Below, piece by piece: positions 36,816 through 47,523 of a DNA stretch of 64,000 nt. Location: contig CP102260.1 of assembly GCA_025146925.1 (NCBI GenBank), positions 2,345,389-2,409,388 on the forward strand, given 5' to 3'. This stretch comes from [Bacteroides] pectinophilus (GTDB lineage Bacteria; Bacillota; Clostridia; Lachnospirales; Lachnospiraceae). The first letter of the stretch is position 1, and each line of letters begins with the position of its first letter. Made by a program: the position numbers and the translations under genes. Under the pieces are notes generated by a model. The model had not been told where the DNA came from and did not search any database. It saw only the letters and a program-made list of their open reading frames with translations.

Positions 36816-39743
36816 TCAGTGAACATCGATATACTTTCCAAGCATTCTCTTAAGCTTTGCAACTTCAATAGGCTTGGACAGGTGTGCATTCATACCCGCT
36901 TTGAGTGCCTTATGCACATCTTCACTGAAAGCATTGGCTGTCATTGCGATTATCGGCAGCGTCTTAACATCATCACGTTCAAGTGCACGTATATTCTTAA
37001 CCGCGTCATATCCGTTCATGACAGGCATCTTTATATCCATCAGAATAACGTCATAATAACCCTCTTCAGCACCTTCAACCTTAGCAACTGCTTCACGTCC
37101 GTTAGCGGCCGTCTCTACATCAACCCCCATCTCACCTATAAGTATTGCTGCAATATCGCGGTTAAGCTCATTATCCTCAACAAGAAGTACTCTGCCGTGC
37201 TTAAACACGGATTCATCCTCCGCTGCCGCATGTTCACCTGATGGTGCCATCGTCGCAGCCGATTCATCCGCCGCCTTGTTATCTGCACTGACATCACACA
37301 CCTCAAGCGGAATAGTTACCGTAAATACAGAACCTTTACCAAGCCTGCTGTCCACATCAATAGTACCACCCATAAGATTAACCAGATTCCTGGCTATCGC
37401 CATTCCAAGTCCTGTTCCCGTGACATTGCCTATTGCGTTGTCCTCAGCACGTTCAAATGAATCGAATATATGCTTCTGGAACTCGCGTGACATTCCTATT
37501 CCATTATCACTGCATATAAATATATAGCTGTGCCGGCGCCCATTCTTCACGTCACCGTCTTCCCTGAGTGTAATTGTAATACTGCCGCCTGCCCATGTGT
37601 ACTTGACAGCATTGCTGAGAATATTAAGATATATCTGCTTTATCCGCAGTTCATCCCCTATAACATTATCATGCTCTATAGATACAATATCTGAGATAAA
37701 TGTTATGCCGGAGCCAAGTGCCTGCGGACGCACAAGCTCAATCAGCTCTGACATCATCGCCCTGATATTAAACCCGGATTCCTGAAGGCTCATCTTGCCA
37801 CTCTCAATTCTGGACATATCCAGAATATCATTAATAAGCTCAAGCAGATGTCTTCCTGACATGCTTATCTTATCAAGCCCTTCTTCGACCTGTTTCGTAT
37901 CATCCGGGTGAGACTTAAGTATATCCGTCATTCCTATTATGGAATTCAATGGTGTCCTGATGTCATGGCTCATATTGGAAAGGAATCTGCTCTTAGCCTC
38001 ATTGGCGAGCTTCGCCGCACTGAGCGCATCCTGAAGATTCCTCTTCTGATTAGCTTCTTCTATCTTCTGTTCGTCCGATATTCTTGCAAGAAAGACAGCA
38101 TTAATCTCTTTGCTGTTGTTGCGGTTACGCACATGAATGATCTGTATTGACAGCCAGTGATATATTCCATCATCGAGCCTCAGCCTTATATCAGTCCATA
38201 TTCTGCTGCGTCCCTTGGCAAAGCTCAGCTCTACCTTATCCGGAGCAAATCTCTGCCTGAACTCATCTTCGTATTTGGGTTCTATGCGCTCCGCAATTCT
38301 CTCATAAAGTTCGTTATATGTTCCCGCCCTCGATACCGAATCAGCAAAAAGTTCCCTGAGACTTATAAATTGTAATTCATCCCTTGTAATATTAAGTGAA
38401 GCTATTATAGAGTATGATTCTGTTACTGCTGTAATAAGCATCCGTCTCTCCCGCTTATTCTTAACAGCTTCCTCTTCCCTTGCAAGCTTTTCTTCTGTAA
38501 TATCATGAAATGTTGTCATAAGAATATCATTGCCATTGTTGTCATGATTCCTCTCAACAATTCCCGCTATCCATATCAGCATTCCGTCAGCTCTGCGTAT
38601 GCGGCATTCATATGTACACGGACCTCTGCCCTGCGCTGCCTCATCGAATACACCGGTAACATGGTCATAATCTTCATTATATATAAAATGATCTATGCAC
38701 ACATTATTCTTGGAGTCATTATCATATCCGAACATCTGATAGCCCGCATAGTTCATCCTTATATTGATATATGGGGCATTAATTGTTATCAGTGCTATTC
38801 CTTCAGGAACATTATTGAAAATGTGCTCAGTGTACAGATTCTGGTTCTCTGCATCCCTGGATGCCTTAAGCGTCCTTCGCATCGTTATTATCATGATAAC
38901 TACGATTGTCATGATTACGACTGCAAGAAGCGCATATGTCTGGCTTACAATCTGATCCGCTTCTCTTGTGATAAGCTCCATATCAACAACTGATACCAGA
39001 TGCCAGTCACTGCCAACTCCTATAGGCATATAACAGTAGAAAATATCATTAAGTATCGTCCATCCTGTCATTGAGTTCTCGGGAAGTGCTTTAAGATAAC
39101 CGCAGCAGGCTATACTGTCCGGTATATCACGCTTATCAGCCGGAGGTATAAGTACCGTTCCATTGCTGTCTGCAATATAAGAGAAACCTTCCCCGCCATA
39201 ATATGACAGGGAAAATGTATCTATTATATCGTCAATTCTGAACTCCTTAGTCAGATATCCTCTGCGCCCATCAGCAAGCTTGCAGCTTACATATACATCC
39301 ATCACCTTGTCCGCATAGTCTGCTGCGTTAGCGGTACCGTTACTGCCTGACCTTACATGCGGAGCCATGATTCCTTCTGTATCCCCGGCTGCCATCCCGG
39401 CAAAACTGCTGTCCGGTTCCATGTCATATGGCATCACCGTATAATCATCCAGATAGAGCATTACTCCGTCTTCCAATTTGTTATAATGAATAAGTATCTC
39501 GTTAATATTGGAATAGTCATCAACCTCTTCAAGTACTTCCGCAAAATTGTTCAGTGTATCATGTGCAGAATCCATCTGTGCACGCAGTGTCATCGTTCCC
39601 TGCTTCGTTACCTCCATTATATCTTCTACAGCCAGATTCCATAATCTCTCGCGTACAAACTTTTGAAACTGATACATTGCTCCTGCAAGCGCACATGCAA
39701 CAACTATATATACTACTGCCAGCATCCATATATTTTTCTTCAT
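36816..39743 (-). CDS. Hybrid sensor histidine kinase / response regulator
   Basis: A 975-aa membrane signal transducer. The N-terminal transmembrane helix is near residues 5-25, followed by an extracellular sensor of about 240 aa (Cache-like), a second helix (YALLAVVIMTIVVIMIIT), PAS-type domains (about 300-560), HisKA with the phospho-accepting His in FLSNMSHDIRTPLNSIIG, HATPase with DNGIGM and GTGLGMAI, and a C-terminal receiver with VILMDIKMPVMNGYD, whose first Asp is the phosphorylation site. No separate partner is adjacent. A following Hpt or output protein must be elsewhere. No clear ribosome-binding site precedes the ATG. Confidence 0.9.
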   Translation of the reverse strand: MKKNIWMLAVVYIVVACALAGAMYQFQKFVRERLWNLAVEDIMEVTKQGTMTLRAQMDSAHDTLNNFAEVLEEVDDYSNINEILIHYNKLEDGVMLYLDDYTVMPYDMEPDSSFAGMAAGDTEGIMAPHVRSGSNGTANAADYADKVMDVYVSCKLADGRRGYLTKEFRIDDIIDTFSLSYYGGEGFSYIADSNGTVLIPPADKRDIPDSIACCGYLKALPENSMTGWTILNDIFYCYMPIGVGSDWHLVSVVDMELITREADQIVSQTYALLAVVIMTIVVIMIITMRRTLKASRDAENQNLYTEHIFNNVPEGIALITINAPYINIRMNYAGYQMFGYDNDSKNNVCIDHFIYNEDYDHVTGVFDEAAQGRGPCTYECRIRRADGMLIWIAGIVERNHDNNGNDILMTTFHDITEEKLAREEEAVKNKRERRMLITAVTESYSIIASLNITRDELQFISLRELFADSVSRAGTYNELYERIAERIEPKYEDEFRQRFAPDKVELSFAKGRSRIWTDIRLRLDDGIYHWLSIQIIHVRNRNNSKEINAVFLARISDEQKIEEANQKRNLQDALSAAKLANEAKSRFLSNMSHDIRTPLNSIIGMTDILKSHPDDTKQVEEGLDKISMSGRHLLELINDILDMSRIESGKMSLQESGFNIRAMMSELIELVRPQALGSGITFISDIVSIEHDNVIGDELRIKQIYLNILSNAVKYTWAGGSITITLREDGDVKNGRRHSYIFICSDNGIGMSREFQKHIFDSFERAEDNAIGNVTGTGLGMAIARNLVNLMGGTIDVDSRLGKGSVFTVTIPLEVCDVSADNKAADESAATMAPSGEHAAAEDESVFKHGRVLLVEDNELNRDIAAILIGEMGVDVETAANGREAVAKVEGAEEGYYDVILMDIKMPVMNGYDAVKNIRALERDDVKTLPIIAMTANAFSEDVHKALKAGMNAHLSKPIEVAKLKRMLGKYIDVH

Positions 39744-39894
39744 ATTAATATATTATATGTTACAGCAATATTCAGTCAATAAAATATCCAAATTTTAAGT
39801 ATCCATTAGTTTTTTTTGATAAACAAAAAGCGACATTGCTGTCACTTTTTGTCGAAATAACATTCACGTGCAATATTAATAATCCTTATCCTGC

Positions 39895-39923
39895 TTGCTT
39901 TAGATTTACCGTCATGATAGAAT
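39895..39923 (+). promoter_or_regulatory. Promoter of the ABC-F gene
   Basis: TTGCTT (39895-39900), 17 bp, TAGAAT (39918-39923), about 70 bp upstream of the start. An imperfect AAAAAGCGACA/TGTCACTTTTT hairpin lies further upstream, near 39829-39852. Confidence 0.5.
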
Positions 39924-39991
39924 ATACATCAGTTTGTATACGTATACAGACTTCAGATGCCCGCAAAGACGGAGCAAGAATGGAGACTACT

Positions 39992-41548
39992 ATGAGTATT
40001 TTAAATGTTGAACACCTTAATCATGGTTTTGGTGACCGTGCAATTCTAAAGGATGTGTCTTTCCGCCTCTTAAAGGGCGAGCATGTAGGATTTATCGGTG
40101 CCAATGGCGAAGGAAAGTCCACATTCATGAATATAATAACCGGTAAGCTTATGCCTGATGAAGGTAAAATCGAGTGGGCAAAGAATATCCGTGTTGGATA
40201 TCTTGACCAGCATGCAGTTCTTGAAAAGGGACAGACGATTAATGATGTCCTTAATGATGCATTCAAATTTCTCTTTGAGCTTGAAGCACGTATGAATACA
40301 ATCTGCGACAAGATGGGCGAAGCTTCACCTGAAGAACTTGAGGTTATGCTTGCCGAGCTTGAGGAGATTCAGAATACACTTGATTCACATGATTTCTATA
40401 TTATAGATACAAAGGTTAATGAAGTCGCCCGCGCCCTTGGTCTTACCGATATCGGACTTGACCGTGACGTGACAGAACTCAGCGGCGGTCAGCGTACCAA
40501 GGTTCTGCTTGCCAAGCTGCTTCTTGAGAAGCCTGACATCCTGCTTCTTGACGAGCCTACCAACTACCTCGATGAATCACATATCGAATGGCTCAAGCGC
40601 TATCTCAATGAATATGAGAATGCATTTATACTGATATCACACGATATCCCGTTCCTTAACAGTGTAATTAACCTTATATATCACATTGACAATGGAGAGC
40701 TTACACGCTATGTCGGCAACTATGATGACTATATGCGTGTATATGAAATGAAGAAATCCCAGCTTGAAGCCGCCTATAAGAAGCAGCAGCAGGAAATTGA
40801 TGACCTTAAGGATTTCGTTGCCCGCAATAAGGCGCGTGTTGCCACACGTAACATGGCAATGTCACGCCAGAAGAAGCTTGATAAGATGGATGTTATTGAA
40901 CTTGCACAGGAAAAGCCAAAGCCTGAATTCAATTTCCGTGAGGCGCGTACACCGGGCCGTTACATTTTCGAGACAAAGGACCTTGTAATAGGCTATGACA
41001 CTCCACTTTCACGTCCTCTTAACCTTACAATGGAGCGCGGCCAGAAGATTGCCATGACCGGCGCTAACGGTATCGGTAAGACAACTCTTCTCAAGAGCAT
41101 AATGGGCTACATAAAGCCCATCTCAGGGCAGTCCGTTCTCGGTGACTATCTTTATCCGGGATATTTTGAGCAGGAGAAAAAATACGAGAGTAACATCACA
41201 TGTATAGATGAACTATGGAGCGAATTCCCGGCAATGACGCAGTATGATGTGCGTACCGCGCTTGCCAAGTGTGGTCTAATGACCAAGCATATCGAGAGCC
41301 TCATGAAGGTTTTAAGCGGCGGCGAACAGGCAAAGGTTCGTCTGTGCAAGCTTATCAACCATGAGACTAATCTTCTGCTTCTCGACGAGCCTACCAACCA
41401 CCTTGACGTTGACGCCAAGGATGAGCTTAAGAGAGCGCTCAAGGCTTACAAAGGCAGCATTCTTCTCATATGCCATGAGCCTGAATTCTACGAGGACATT
41501 GTCACAGACGTGTGGAACTGTGAGGAATGGACTACGAAAGCGCTGTAG
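39992..41548 (+). CDS. ABC-F family ATPase
   Basis: A 518-aa soluble protein with two ABC domains and no membrane part. Domain 1: Walker A GANGEGKST, signature LSGGQRTK, Walker B ILLLDEPTNYLD. Domain 2: Walker A GANGIGKTT, signature LSGGEQAK, Walker B LLLLDEPTNHLD. A charged linker joins the domains. ABC-F proteins act on the ribosome as translation factors or protect it from antibiotics; this one is closest in layout to YbiT/YkpA-type housekeeping members (judged by eye). The ATG at 39992 has GGAG 6 nt upstream; 39980 is an alternative. Confidence 0.9.
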   Translation: MSILNVEHLNHGFGDRAILKDVSFRLLKGEHVGFIGANGEGKSTFMNIITGKLMPDEGKIEWAKNIRVGYLDQHAVLEKGQTINDVLNDAFKFLFELEARMNTICDKMGEASPEELEVMLAELEEIQNTLDSHDFYIIDTKVNEVARALGLTDIGLDRDVTELSGGQRTKVLLAKLLLEKPDILLLDEPTNYLDESHIEWLKRYLNEYENAFILISHDIPFLNSVINLIYHIDNGELTRYVGNYDDYMRVYEMKKSQLEAAYKKQQQEIDDLKDFVARNKARVATRNMAMSRQKKLDKMDVIELAQEKPKPEFNFREARTPGRYIFETKDLVIGYDTPLSRPLNLTMERGQKIAMTGANGIGKTTLLKSIMGYIKPISGQSVLGDYLYPGYFEQEKKYESNITCIDELWSEFPAMTQYDVRTALAKCGLMTKHIESLMKVLSGGEQAKVRLCKLINHETNLLLLDEPTNHLDVDAKDELKRALKAYKGSILLICHEPEFYEDIVTDVWNCEEWTTKAL

Positions 41549-41580
41549 GGGTATGCCTGCTGCACATATTGATATTCTTC

Positions 41581-41630
41581 CAAAAAAAGAGACAGCCATT
41601 TTCCCACCAACCGGTGGGAAACGCTGTCTC
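41581..41630. terminator. Strong bidirectional terminator between abc-f and purF
   Basis: GAGACAGC (41589-41596) and inner TTTCCCACC/GGTGGGAAA pair to GCTGTCTC (41623-41630). The minus-strand side is followed by a run of Ts, so it mainly ends purCF. Confidence 0.88.
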
Positions 41631-41682
41631 CTTCTCTAAATGTCAGTTGTGAGGAGTTAACATCACTTGACGAATTATTCTT

Positions 41683-43125
41683 TTACCCCATCTCACCGCG
41701 TATATCAATCTCCGGCGGTTCTATCGGATAATTACCTGTAAAGCATGCATCACAGAATCCTGTACCTCCGCAGATCATCTCGCTTAACTTGTCCACTTCA
41801 AGGTATCCGAGCGAATCTGCTCCGATAAGCTTACATATCTCATCAACGGAGTGACCTGATGCAATAAGCTGGTCCTCTGAAGGAATATCTGTACCGAAAT
41901 AGCATGGATGCAGGAATGGCGGTGAACTGATTCTTACGTGAACCTCCTTTGCACCTGCTGCCTTCAGGAGATTAACTATTCTTGCACTGGTTGTTCCACG
42001 CACGATAGAGTCATCAATCATGACTACTCTCTTGCCTGCAACAGCTTCCTTAAGGACATTAAGCTTAACCTTTACGCTGGATTCTCTCTGTGCCTGCTTA
42101 GGCTTAATGAATGTACGTCCTACATAGTTATTCTTTATAAATGCATTGCCATACGGAATACCTGACTCCATCGCAAATCCGAGTGCTGCCGGATTACCCG
42201 ACTCAGGAACGCCTACAACAAGGTCTGCCTCTACAGGATGTGTCTTGGCGAGAATCTTTCCTGCGTTAATTCTTGACTCATACACTCCCATTCCGTCAAT
42301 CTTGCTGTCAGGCCTTGCAAAATAAATATATTCAAATATACATCTTGCCGTGTTCTTCTGACAAAGCGTCTTATCAGACTTAATTCCATCCTTCGTTATC
42401 GTAACAACTTCGCCAGGCTCAACATCTCTTACAAATTCCGCACCTACAGTATCAAGTGCGCATGTCTCTGATGAAAGGAAATACGCATTATCTCTCTTAC
42501 CAATACAAAGCGGTTTGAATCCAAATGGATCTCTTGCTCCGATAAGCTTTCTCGGGCTCATTACAATAAGTGAATATGCACCCTTAATCTTCTTCATCGC
42601 ATTGAGAACAGCATCCTCAACAGTCGGAACATTAAGTCTTTCTCTCGCTATGAGGTATGCAATAACTTCCGAGTCGATTGTCGTCTGGAAAATAGCTCCC
42701 GTATAAGAAAGCTCTTCCCTCAACTCAACGGCATTAAGAAGATTGCCGTTATGTGCCATGCCGAGAGTTCCCTTAACGTAATTAAGGACAAGCGGCTGCG
42801 CATTCTCACGGATACTGCTTCCTGCTGTAGAATATCTGACATGGCCGACACCGATGTTACCGTTAAGCTTCTCCAGCTTCTCCGGATTAAAGACTTCATT
42901 AACAAGTCCCATATCCTTATAAGAAAGAACCTTTCCCTTAGGACCTTCCGTATCACTAACTGCTATACCGCAGCTTTCCTGTCCTCTGTGCTGAAGGGCA
43001 AAAAGGCCATAATAAATTGTAGATGCAACATCATTGCCGTCAAAGTCATATACACCAAAGACTCCGCACTCCTCATGAAGCTCATCCTCAGCATAGTAGC
43101 TGTCGTTAATATCAATCTGATTCAT
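41683..43125 (-). CDS. purF: Amidophosphoribosyltransferase
   Basis: First committed step of purine synthesis: PRPP plus glutamine to phosphoribosylamine. At 480 aa it resembles the Bacillus-type iron-sulfur enzyme. A short propeptide precedes the Ntn nucleophile Cys20 (EECGVFGVYD), the PRPP-binding motif VVMIDDSIVRGTTS is present, and the C-terminal cysteines in CGGTGFCDACF fit the 4Fe-4S site. GGAG precedes the ATG. It follows purC by 50 bp in an operon. Confidence 0.96.
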   Translation of the reverse strand: MNQIDINDSYYAEDELHEECGVFGVYDFDGNDVASTIYYGLFALQHRGQESCGIAVSDTEGPKGKVLSYKDMGLVNEVFNPEKLEKLNGNIGVGHVRYSTAGSSIRENAQPLVLNYVKGTLGMAHNGNLLNAVELREELSYTGAIFQTTIDSEVIAYLIARERLNVPTVEDAVLNAMKKIKGAYSLIVMSPRKLIGARDPFGFKPLCIGKRDNAYFLSSETCALDTVGAEFVRDVEPGEVVTITKDGIKSDKTLCQKNTARCIFEYIYFARPDSKIDGMGVYESRINAGKILAKTHPVEADLVVGVPESGNPAALGFAMESGIPYGNAFIKNNYVGRTFIKPKQAQRESSVKVKLNVLKEAVAGKRVVMIDDSIVRGTTSARIVNLLKAAGAKEVHVRISSPPFLHPCYFGTDIPSEDQLIASGHSVDEICKLIGADSLGYLEVDKLSEMICGGTGFCDACFTGNYPIEPPEIDIRGEMG

Positions 43126-43175
43126 AATTCTCCATTCCCTTAAAGACTGTTAAAAAGCGGTAATTATCAATGCAA

Positions 43176-44054
43176 TTATCTGCGTGAAAAATCCTTGCCT
43201 GTAAGGAGCTTATATGCTTCCTTATACTTCTCAACTGTCTTATCAATAACATCATCAGGAAGAAGGTAATCACTGTCCGGATTAGCCTTAAGCCAGTCTC
43301 TTACAAACTGCTTGTCATATGAAGGCTGTCCCTTGCCCGGCTCATAGCCTTCAAGCGGCCAGAATCTTGAGCTGTCAGGTGTGAGCATCTCATCACCGAT
43401 TACAACCTCACCATTCTCATCAAGACCAAACTCGAACTTAGTATCTGCAATGATGATACCCTTGCTTAATGCATACTCTGCACACTTCTTGTAAAGTGTA
43501 ATTGTTGCATCCTTAATCTTGGTTGCGTACTCAAGACCCTTACCAGGGAACTTCTTCTCAAGTACCTCTATACTCTTCTCAAATGAGATATTCTCATCAT
43601 GGTCACCAATCTCAGCCTTCGTACTTGGTGTATAGATTGGCTCAGGGAGCTTCTCTGACTCCTTAAGTCCTTCCGGAAGCTTGATTCCGCATACTGTTCC
43701 GTTCTCCTTATAGCTTGCCCAGCCACTTCCCGTTATGTAACCTCTTACGATACACTCTATTGGAAGCATTGTAAGCTTCTTGCAAAGCATACTTCTTCCG
43801 ATATATTCATCCTTGTGGAAAAACTCTGGCATGTCATTAACATCCACAGATACCATATGGTTTGCAACAACATCCTTTGTATAATCAAACCAGAATCTGG
43901 ACATCTGTGTAAGGATTGCACCCTTATCTGTAACCTTATTCTTAAGAATGTGGTCAAATGCTGATATACGGTCTGTAGCAACCATAACGAGCTTATCCTC
44001 ACAATCATATACTTCCCTTACTTTACCTTCATAGAGTAATTCACACTTTCCCAT
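43176..44054 (-). CDS. purC: Phosphoribosylaminoimidazole-succinocarboxamide synthase
   Basis: SAICAR synthetase of the purine pathway. Family motifs: LLYEGKVREVYDCEDK at the N terminus, DRISAFDHIL, ECIVRGYITGSGW and EVVIGDEMLTPDSSRFWP. The 292-aa length is that of the longer bacterial form. It has its own strong promoter and leads into purF. No purine riboswitch was found in its 80-nt leader. Confidence 0.96.
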   Translation of the reverse strand: MGKCELLYEGKVREVYDCEDKLVMVATDRISAFDHILKNKVTDKGAILTQMSRFWFDYTKDVVANHMVSVDVNDMPEFFHKDEYIGRSMLCKKLTMLPIECIVRGYITGSGWASYKENGTVCGIKLPEGLKESEKLPEPIYTPSTKAEIGDHDENISFEKSIEVLEKKFPGKGLEYATKIKDATITLYKKCAEYALSKGIIIADTKFEFGLDENGEVVIGDEMLTPDSSRFWPLEGYEPGKGQPSYDKQFVRDWLKANPDSDYLLPDDVIDKTVEKYKEAYKLLTGKDFSRR

Positions 44055-44133
44055 GAGTATTCCATCCTTTTCTTATATTGATTTGTTTATAAAATCATTC
44101 CGCTGTAAATGCAGTCTGAAAACGAACATAAAC

Positions 44134-44162
44134 ATTATATAACAGCCACATTGCAAAATCAA
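44134..44162 (-). promoter_or_regulatory. Promoter of purC-purF
   Basis: On the minus strand TTGATT (44157-44162), 17 bp, TATAAT (44134-44139), about 80 bp before purC. Confidence 0.75.
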
Positions 44163-44203
44163 CACAATTTGTCGGATGGCAGAGCAAACGATGGGCAGGT
44201 ACT

Positions 44204-45484
44204 TTATTCCCACCCCATCTCATGTGCAACATATTCCTTAAGTCGGAATATTGTATATAACGGAATGCTCCACACATGTGTATCTCCGTCAATATTATCT
44301 CCGACATTCTTTAAAGATGTTCTGACTGCCATCCTTGGATTATACCTTTTGCAGAATATATGCAGGCTTTTTGCCTTTGTATTATCTGCTGATTTCACTT
44401 CAATCGGGAGAAGGATTCCTTCATAATCAGTAATAAAATCCACCTCCGCATCAGCTTTTGTTCTCCAAAAATAACTCTCTATCCCCATATATTTGAGCTG
44501 TGTCATTATATAATTTTCCGTCAATGCCCCCTTAAAGTGAATATATGACACATCTCCATCAATAATCGTTCTATAATTAACATTGGACTTTCTTCTAAGA
44601 AGCCCTACATCCGACATGTATACTTTAAAATATGTGCTGTCTGCCATTCCTGCCAATGGCAGTTCCGGATCAGGCACCATATTCAGTTTATACGCGATGC
44701 CTGCGCTGACAAGCCACTCCAACGCATCCTCAAGATCTTTAGCCCTCGCCCCCTGCTTTACATGTGAAAATATAAACTTATTGTTATCACGCGCTATCTG
44801 TGACGGAATAGCATTCCATATAAGCCTTACTTTATTAGCCGTGTCTGCATTCGTGTGCTTGCCAAAATCATCTGCATAATCTCTTAATATCCTATCCTGA
44901 ACCTCTTCCACCGCACTGTAATCATGAGTATCAACCCAAACCTGCACAGCCTCAGGCATTCCACCAACAATGTAATAATTCTTCAGATATTTTTCCAATG
45001 GTACAGTATATAATTCCGGTATTTCACGCTCACACCGGAGTTTACATACCCCATCGATATATTTACCGCCGCCATCTGCATTTACAAATTCCTCAAAGCT
45101 CATCGGATACATATCTATACGATCAACCTTGCCTACGGGAAACGATACTCCCTCTTGTCTAAGCGCAACACCCAACAGAGAACCTGCCGCTATAATATGC
45201 AGCTTTGGCATATTCTCGCAGAAATACTTAAGTGACTGTATTGCACGCGGGCAGTCCTGTATCCCATCAAATACAACCAGTGTCCTGCCCGGTTCAATTG
45301 TATCTCCATATATAATACTTCCAAGCTCATCAACTATTCTCTTCACATCAAAATCATATTCAAAAACCGACTGTAAGCCGGCATTTCCATCAAAGTTGAA
45401 ATATGCCATGTTCTCAAAAAAAAGCGGCCGCTTTCGCGACCACTTCTTACATGTTATCCGTTTTTTATAATTCCCCTGCTGCAT
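44204..45484 (-). pseudogene. AAA/DUF4143 ATPase lacking Walker A, truncated
   Basis: An ORF of 426 aa whose homology to the AAA_14/DUF4143 ATPase family starts only at about residue 24 (NMAYFNFDGN). The preceding 40-50 residues that carry the P-loop GxxxxGKT are missing. Later parts are intact: Walker B-like TLVVFDGIQDCPRAI, AAGSLLGVAL, and the DUF4143 C-terminal nuclease-like fold with AEVDFITDYEGILLPIEVK. The first about 20 codons come from the end of the upstream bceB-like gene, which overlaps it by 31 bp. Without Walker A it is unlikely to hydrolyse ATP. Confidence 0.72.
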
Positions 45485-47523
45485 ATATAAGTCAGCACAA
45501 AATATCCTCCATATATCAGTACAAGAAATACTGCCGTCGTGCCAACCGATGCCATCATAGAGCTCATTCCCATTGTTGATAGTATCAGGTTGACAAATTT
45601 CAAACCGAATATTGAGTGGATGACTGCCAGCAGAAGCGGAAACGCAAAGAATATTCCTATCTGCCTGAAAAGTGCCATATCTATCATTCTCTCATCAACA
45701 CCGATTTTCCTGAGCATTCCGTATCTTTCCTTATTGTCCGCACTGTCAGACAATTCCTTAAGTGCAAGAATCGCAGCACTGCTTATCAGAAAGATAATTC
45801 CAAGATAAAGTGCTATGAATGTTACAAGTGCTCCAAGCCCTACACCATTCTGTGCTATTCCGCCCTTTGTCTCACAGTTAACAAGGCTGCCAACGCTTCC
45901 TGAAGTTTCGGAATCATCAGAATCCATAGATTGTGAATTCTTCTTATTAATCAGCTTAACCGTATCAACCAGCTTATTGTCGGCGCTGTTCTTCCATGCT
46001 TTATCACCGCTCTTATAATTGGCACTGATTCCTGTGATATACAGCCTGCTGTCATCAAATGCATCGTCAGGCAGGACAAATATTCCGTCATTGATACGCT
46101 GTGCCGAAATCGTGACAAAGCCATCCATACATTCCGAATAACGCGGTCTGTAGGTCTTTTCACCGACGGCTATCGTCTGACCGTTCTTAAGTGCAGCATT
46201 TCTTATATCTACCATATATTTATAATTGGCAATCACAATATACTCGTCCTCATTAAGACTGTGCTGCTGTAATCCGTATAAGCCCGCAACTCTGTTATAA
46301 TCGCTGAGCTTCATGAATAACTCCTGCCCTGATAAATCCACAAGCGGATTTGTACTTATAAGAATATCCGCATATTCCCCAAGTGTATCTGCTGCCGTCA
46401 GGCCTGTCCTGTACATATTATATGCCGTGATATCCTTAAGATATGTGTCTGTATCAAAGCCGTTATCTGTAAGAAGTCTGCATATTCTGTCAGCGTCTGA
46501 CGCATCAGCTTCATCTGAATACTTCAGCCTTACCTGCATATCAACCGGTGCGCATTCACTAAGGCTTTTCTTAAGTGAATCCTTCATTGACAATGCGCCG
46601 GCAAGTACGCTTATCGTTATAAAAAGCATCAGGCATATTACTGTTGTCGAGAATACCATTGTATTAATTTTGCTTCCAAACTGCCTGAGCACAAAACTGT
46701 TCACGCCTCTGTAATAAACGCTCTTAATGCTTGTAAATATTCTTATTAAAAGTCCTGAAACAGACCAGAATATAAGAAATGTTGCCACGCAGCCAAGCCC
46801 GACCGGAAGCCACAGCTTATCCATCACATTAAGCTTAAATGCTCCTGCCGTAACCAGCCAGTATGCGTAAGACAGCAGACCCACCGCAATCACAAAAACA
46901 AATGTGCAGATAAGAGGATTTTTCATTGTAATCTTTTCATTCTTCTTTCCTGCATTCAGAAGATCTATAAGCCTGCATTTACTTATGCTAAATGTATTAA
47001 ACAGCATTACAAGCACATACATGATTGCAAAATATACAATCGTTTTCACACATGCTTCTGATGAAAATATAAACCTGAAGCCCGTCATATCAGCGTCAAA
47101 CATGTTCGCAACTATAACGCTCATAAACTGCGATGCCACTGTTCCTAGAACTATTCCGACCGCAAGCGAGACAACTCCAATAAGCATTGTCTCAATGAAA
47201 AGAATAAGTGATATCTTTCTTTTTCCCATGCCTAGTATCATATATATTCCAAATTCCTTATTACGCCTCTTTATAAGAAATCTGCTTGCATATATAATAA
47301 GGAATCCCAATATAAATGATACAAATACGCTTACGCCTGAAAGAATATCTGTCATCAGTTTTATAATCTCATACACGGATGAATTGACCTTAAGCATTAC
47401 CGTCTGGCTGTCAATCGCATTAAATACATAGAACACCGCAACGCCGAGAATAAGCGTAAAGAAATATATCGCATAATCCTTAAAGCTCTTACGGATATTT
47501 TTTATTGAAATTTTAAACAGCAT
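45454..47523 (-). CDS. BceB-like ABC transporter permease (FtsX fold)
   Basis: A 689-aa membrane protein with ten predicted helices: four at the N terminus (RRNKEFGIYMILGMGKRKI marks the FtsX loop), a pair in the middle, a large extracellular domain of about 200 aa (about residues 310-550), and four at the C terminus. This architecture is that of BceB/VraG transporters, which release peptide antibiotics from lipid II-cycle targets and signal to a partner kinase. It overlaps bceA by 11 bp. Confidence 0.88.
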   Translation of the reverse strand: MLFKISIKNIRKSFKDYAIYFFTLILGVAVFYVFNAIDSQTVMLKVNSSVYEIIKLMTDILSGVSVFVSFILGFLIIYASRFLIKRRNKEFGIYMILGMGKRKISLILFIETMLIGVVSLAVGIVLGTVASQFMSVIVANMFDADMTGFRFIFSSEACVKTIVYFAIMYVLVMLFNTFSISKCRLIDLLNAGKKNEKITMKNPLICTFVFVIAVGLLSYAYWLVTAGAFKLNVMDKLWLPVGLGCVATFLIFWSVSGLLIRIFTSIKSVYYRGVNSFVLRQFGSKINTMVFSTTVICLMLFITISVLAGALSMKDSLKKSLSECAPVDMQVRLKYSDEADASDADRICRLLTDNGFDTDTYLKDITAYNMYRTGLTAADTLGEYADILISTNPLVDLSGQELFMKLSDYNRVAGLYGLQQHSLNEDEYIVIANYKYMVDIRNAALKNGQTIAVGEKTYRPRYSECMDGFVTISAQRINDGIFVLPDDAFDDSRLYITGISANYKSGDKAWKNSADNKLVDTVKLINKKNSQSMDSDDSETSGSVGSLVNCETKGGIAQNGVGLGALVTFIALYLGIIFLISSAAILALKELSDSADNKERYGMLRKIGVDERMIDMALFRQIGIFFAFPLLLAVIHSIFGLKFVNLILSTMGMSSMMASVGTTAVFLVLIYGGYFVLTYICSRGIIKNG

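Noticed and set aside
43126-44054. Purine riboswitch upstream of purC
   Set aside because: The leader lacks the conserved J2/3 and J3/1 core; only a standard promoter is visible.
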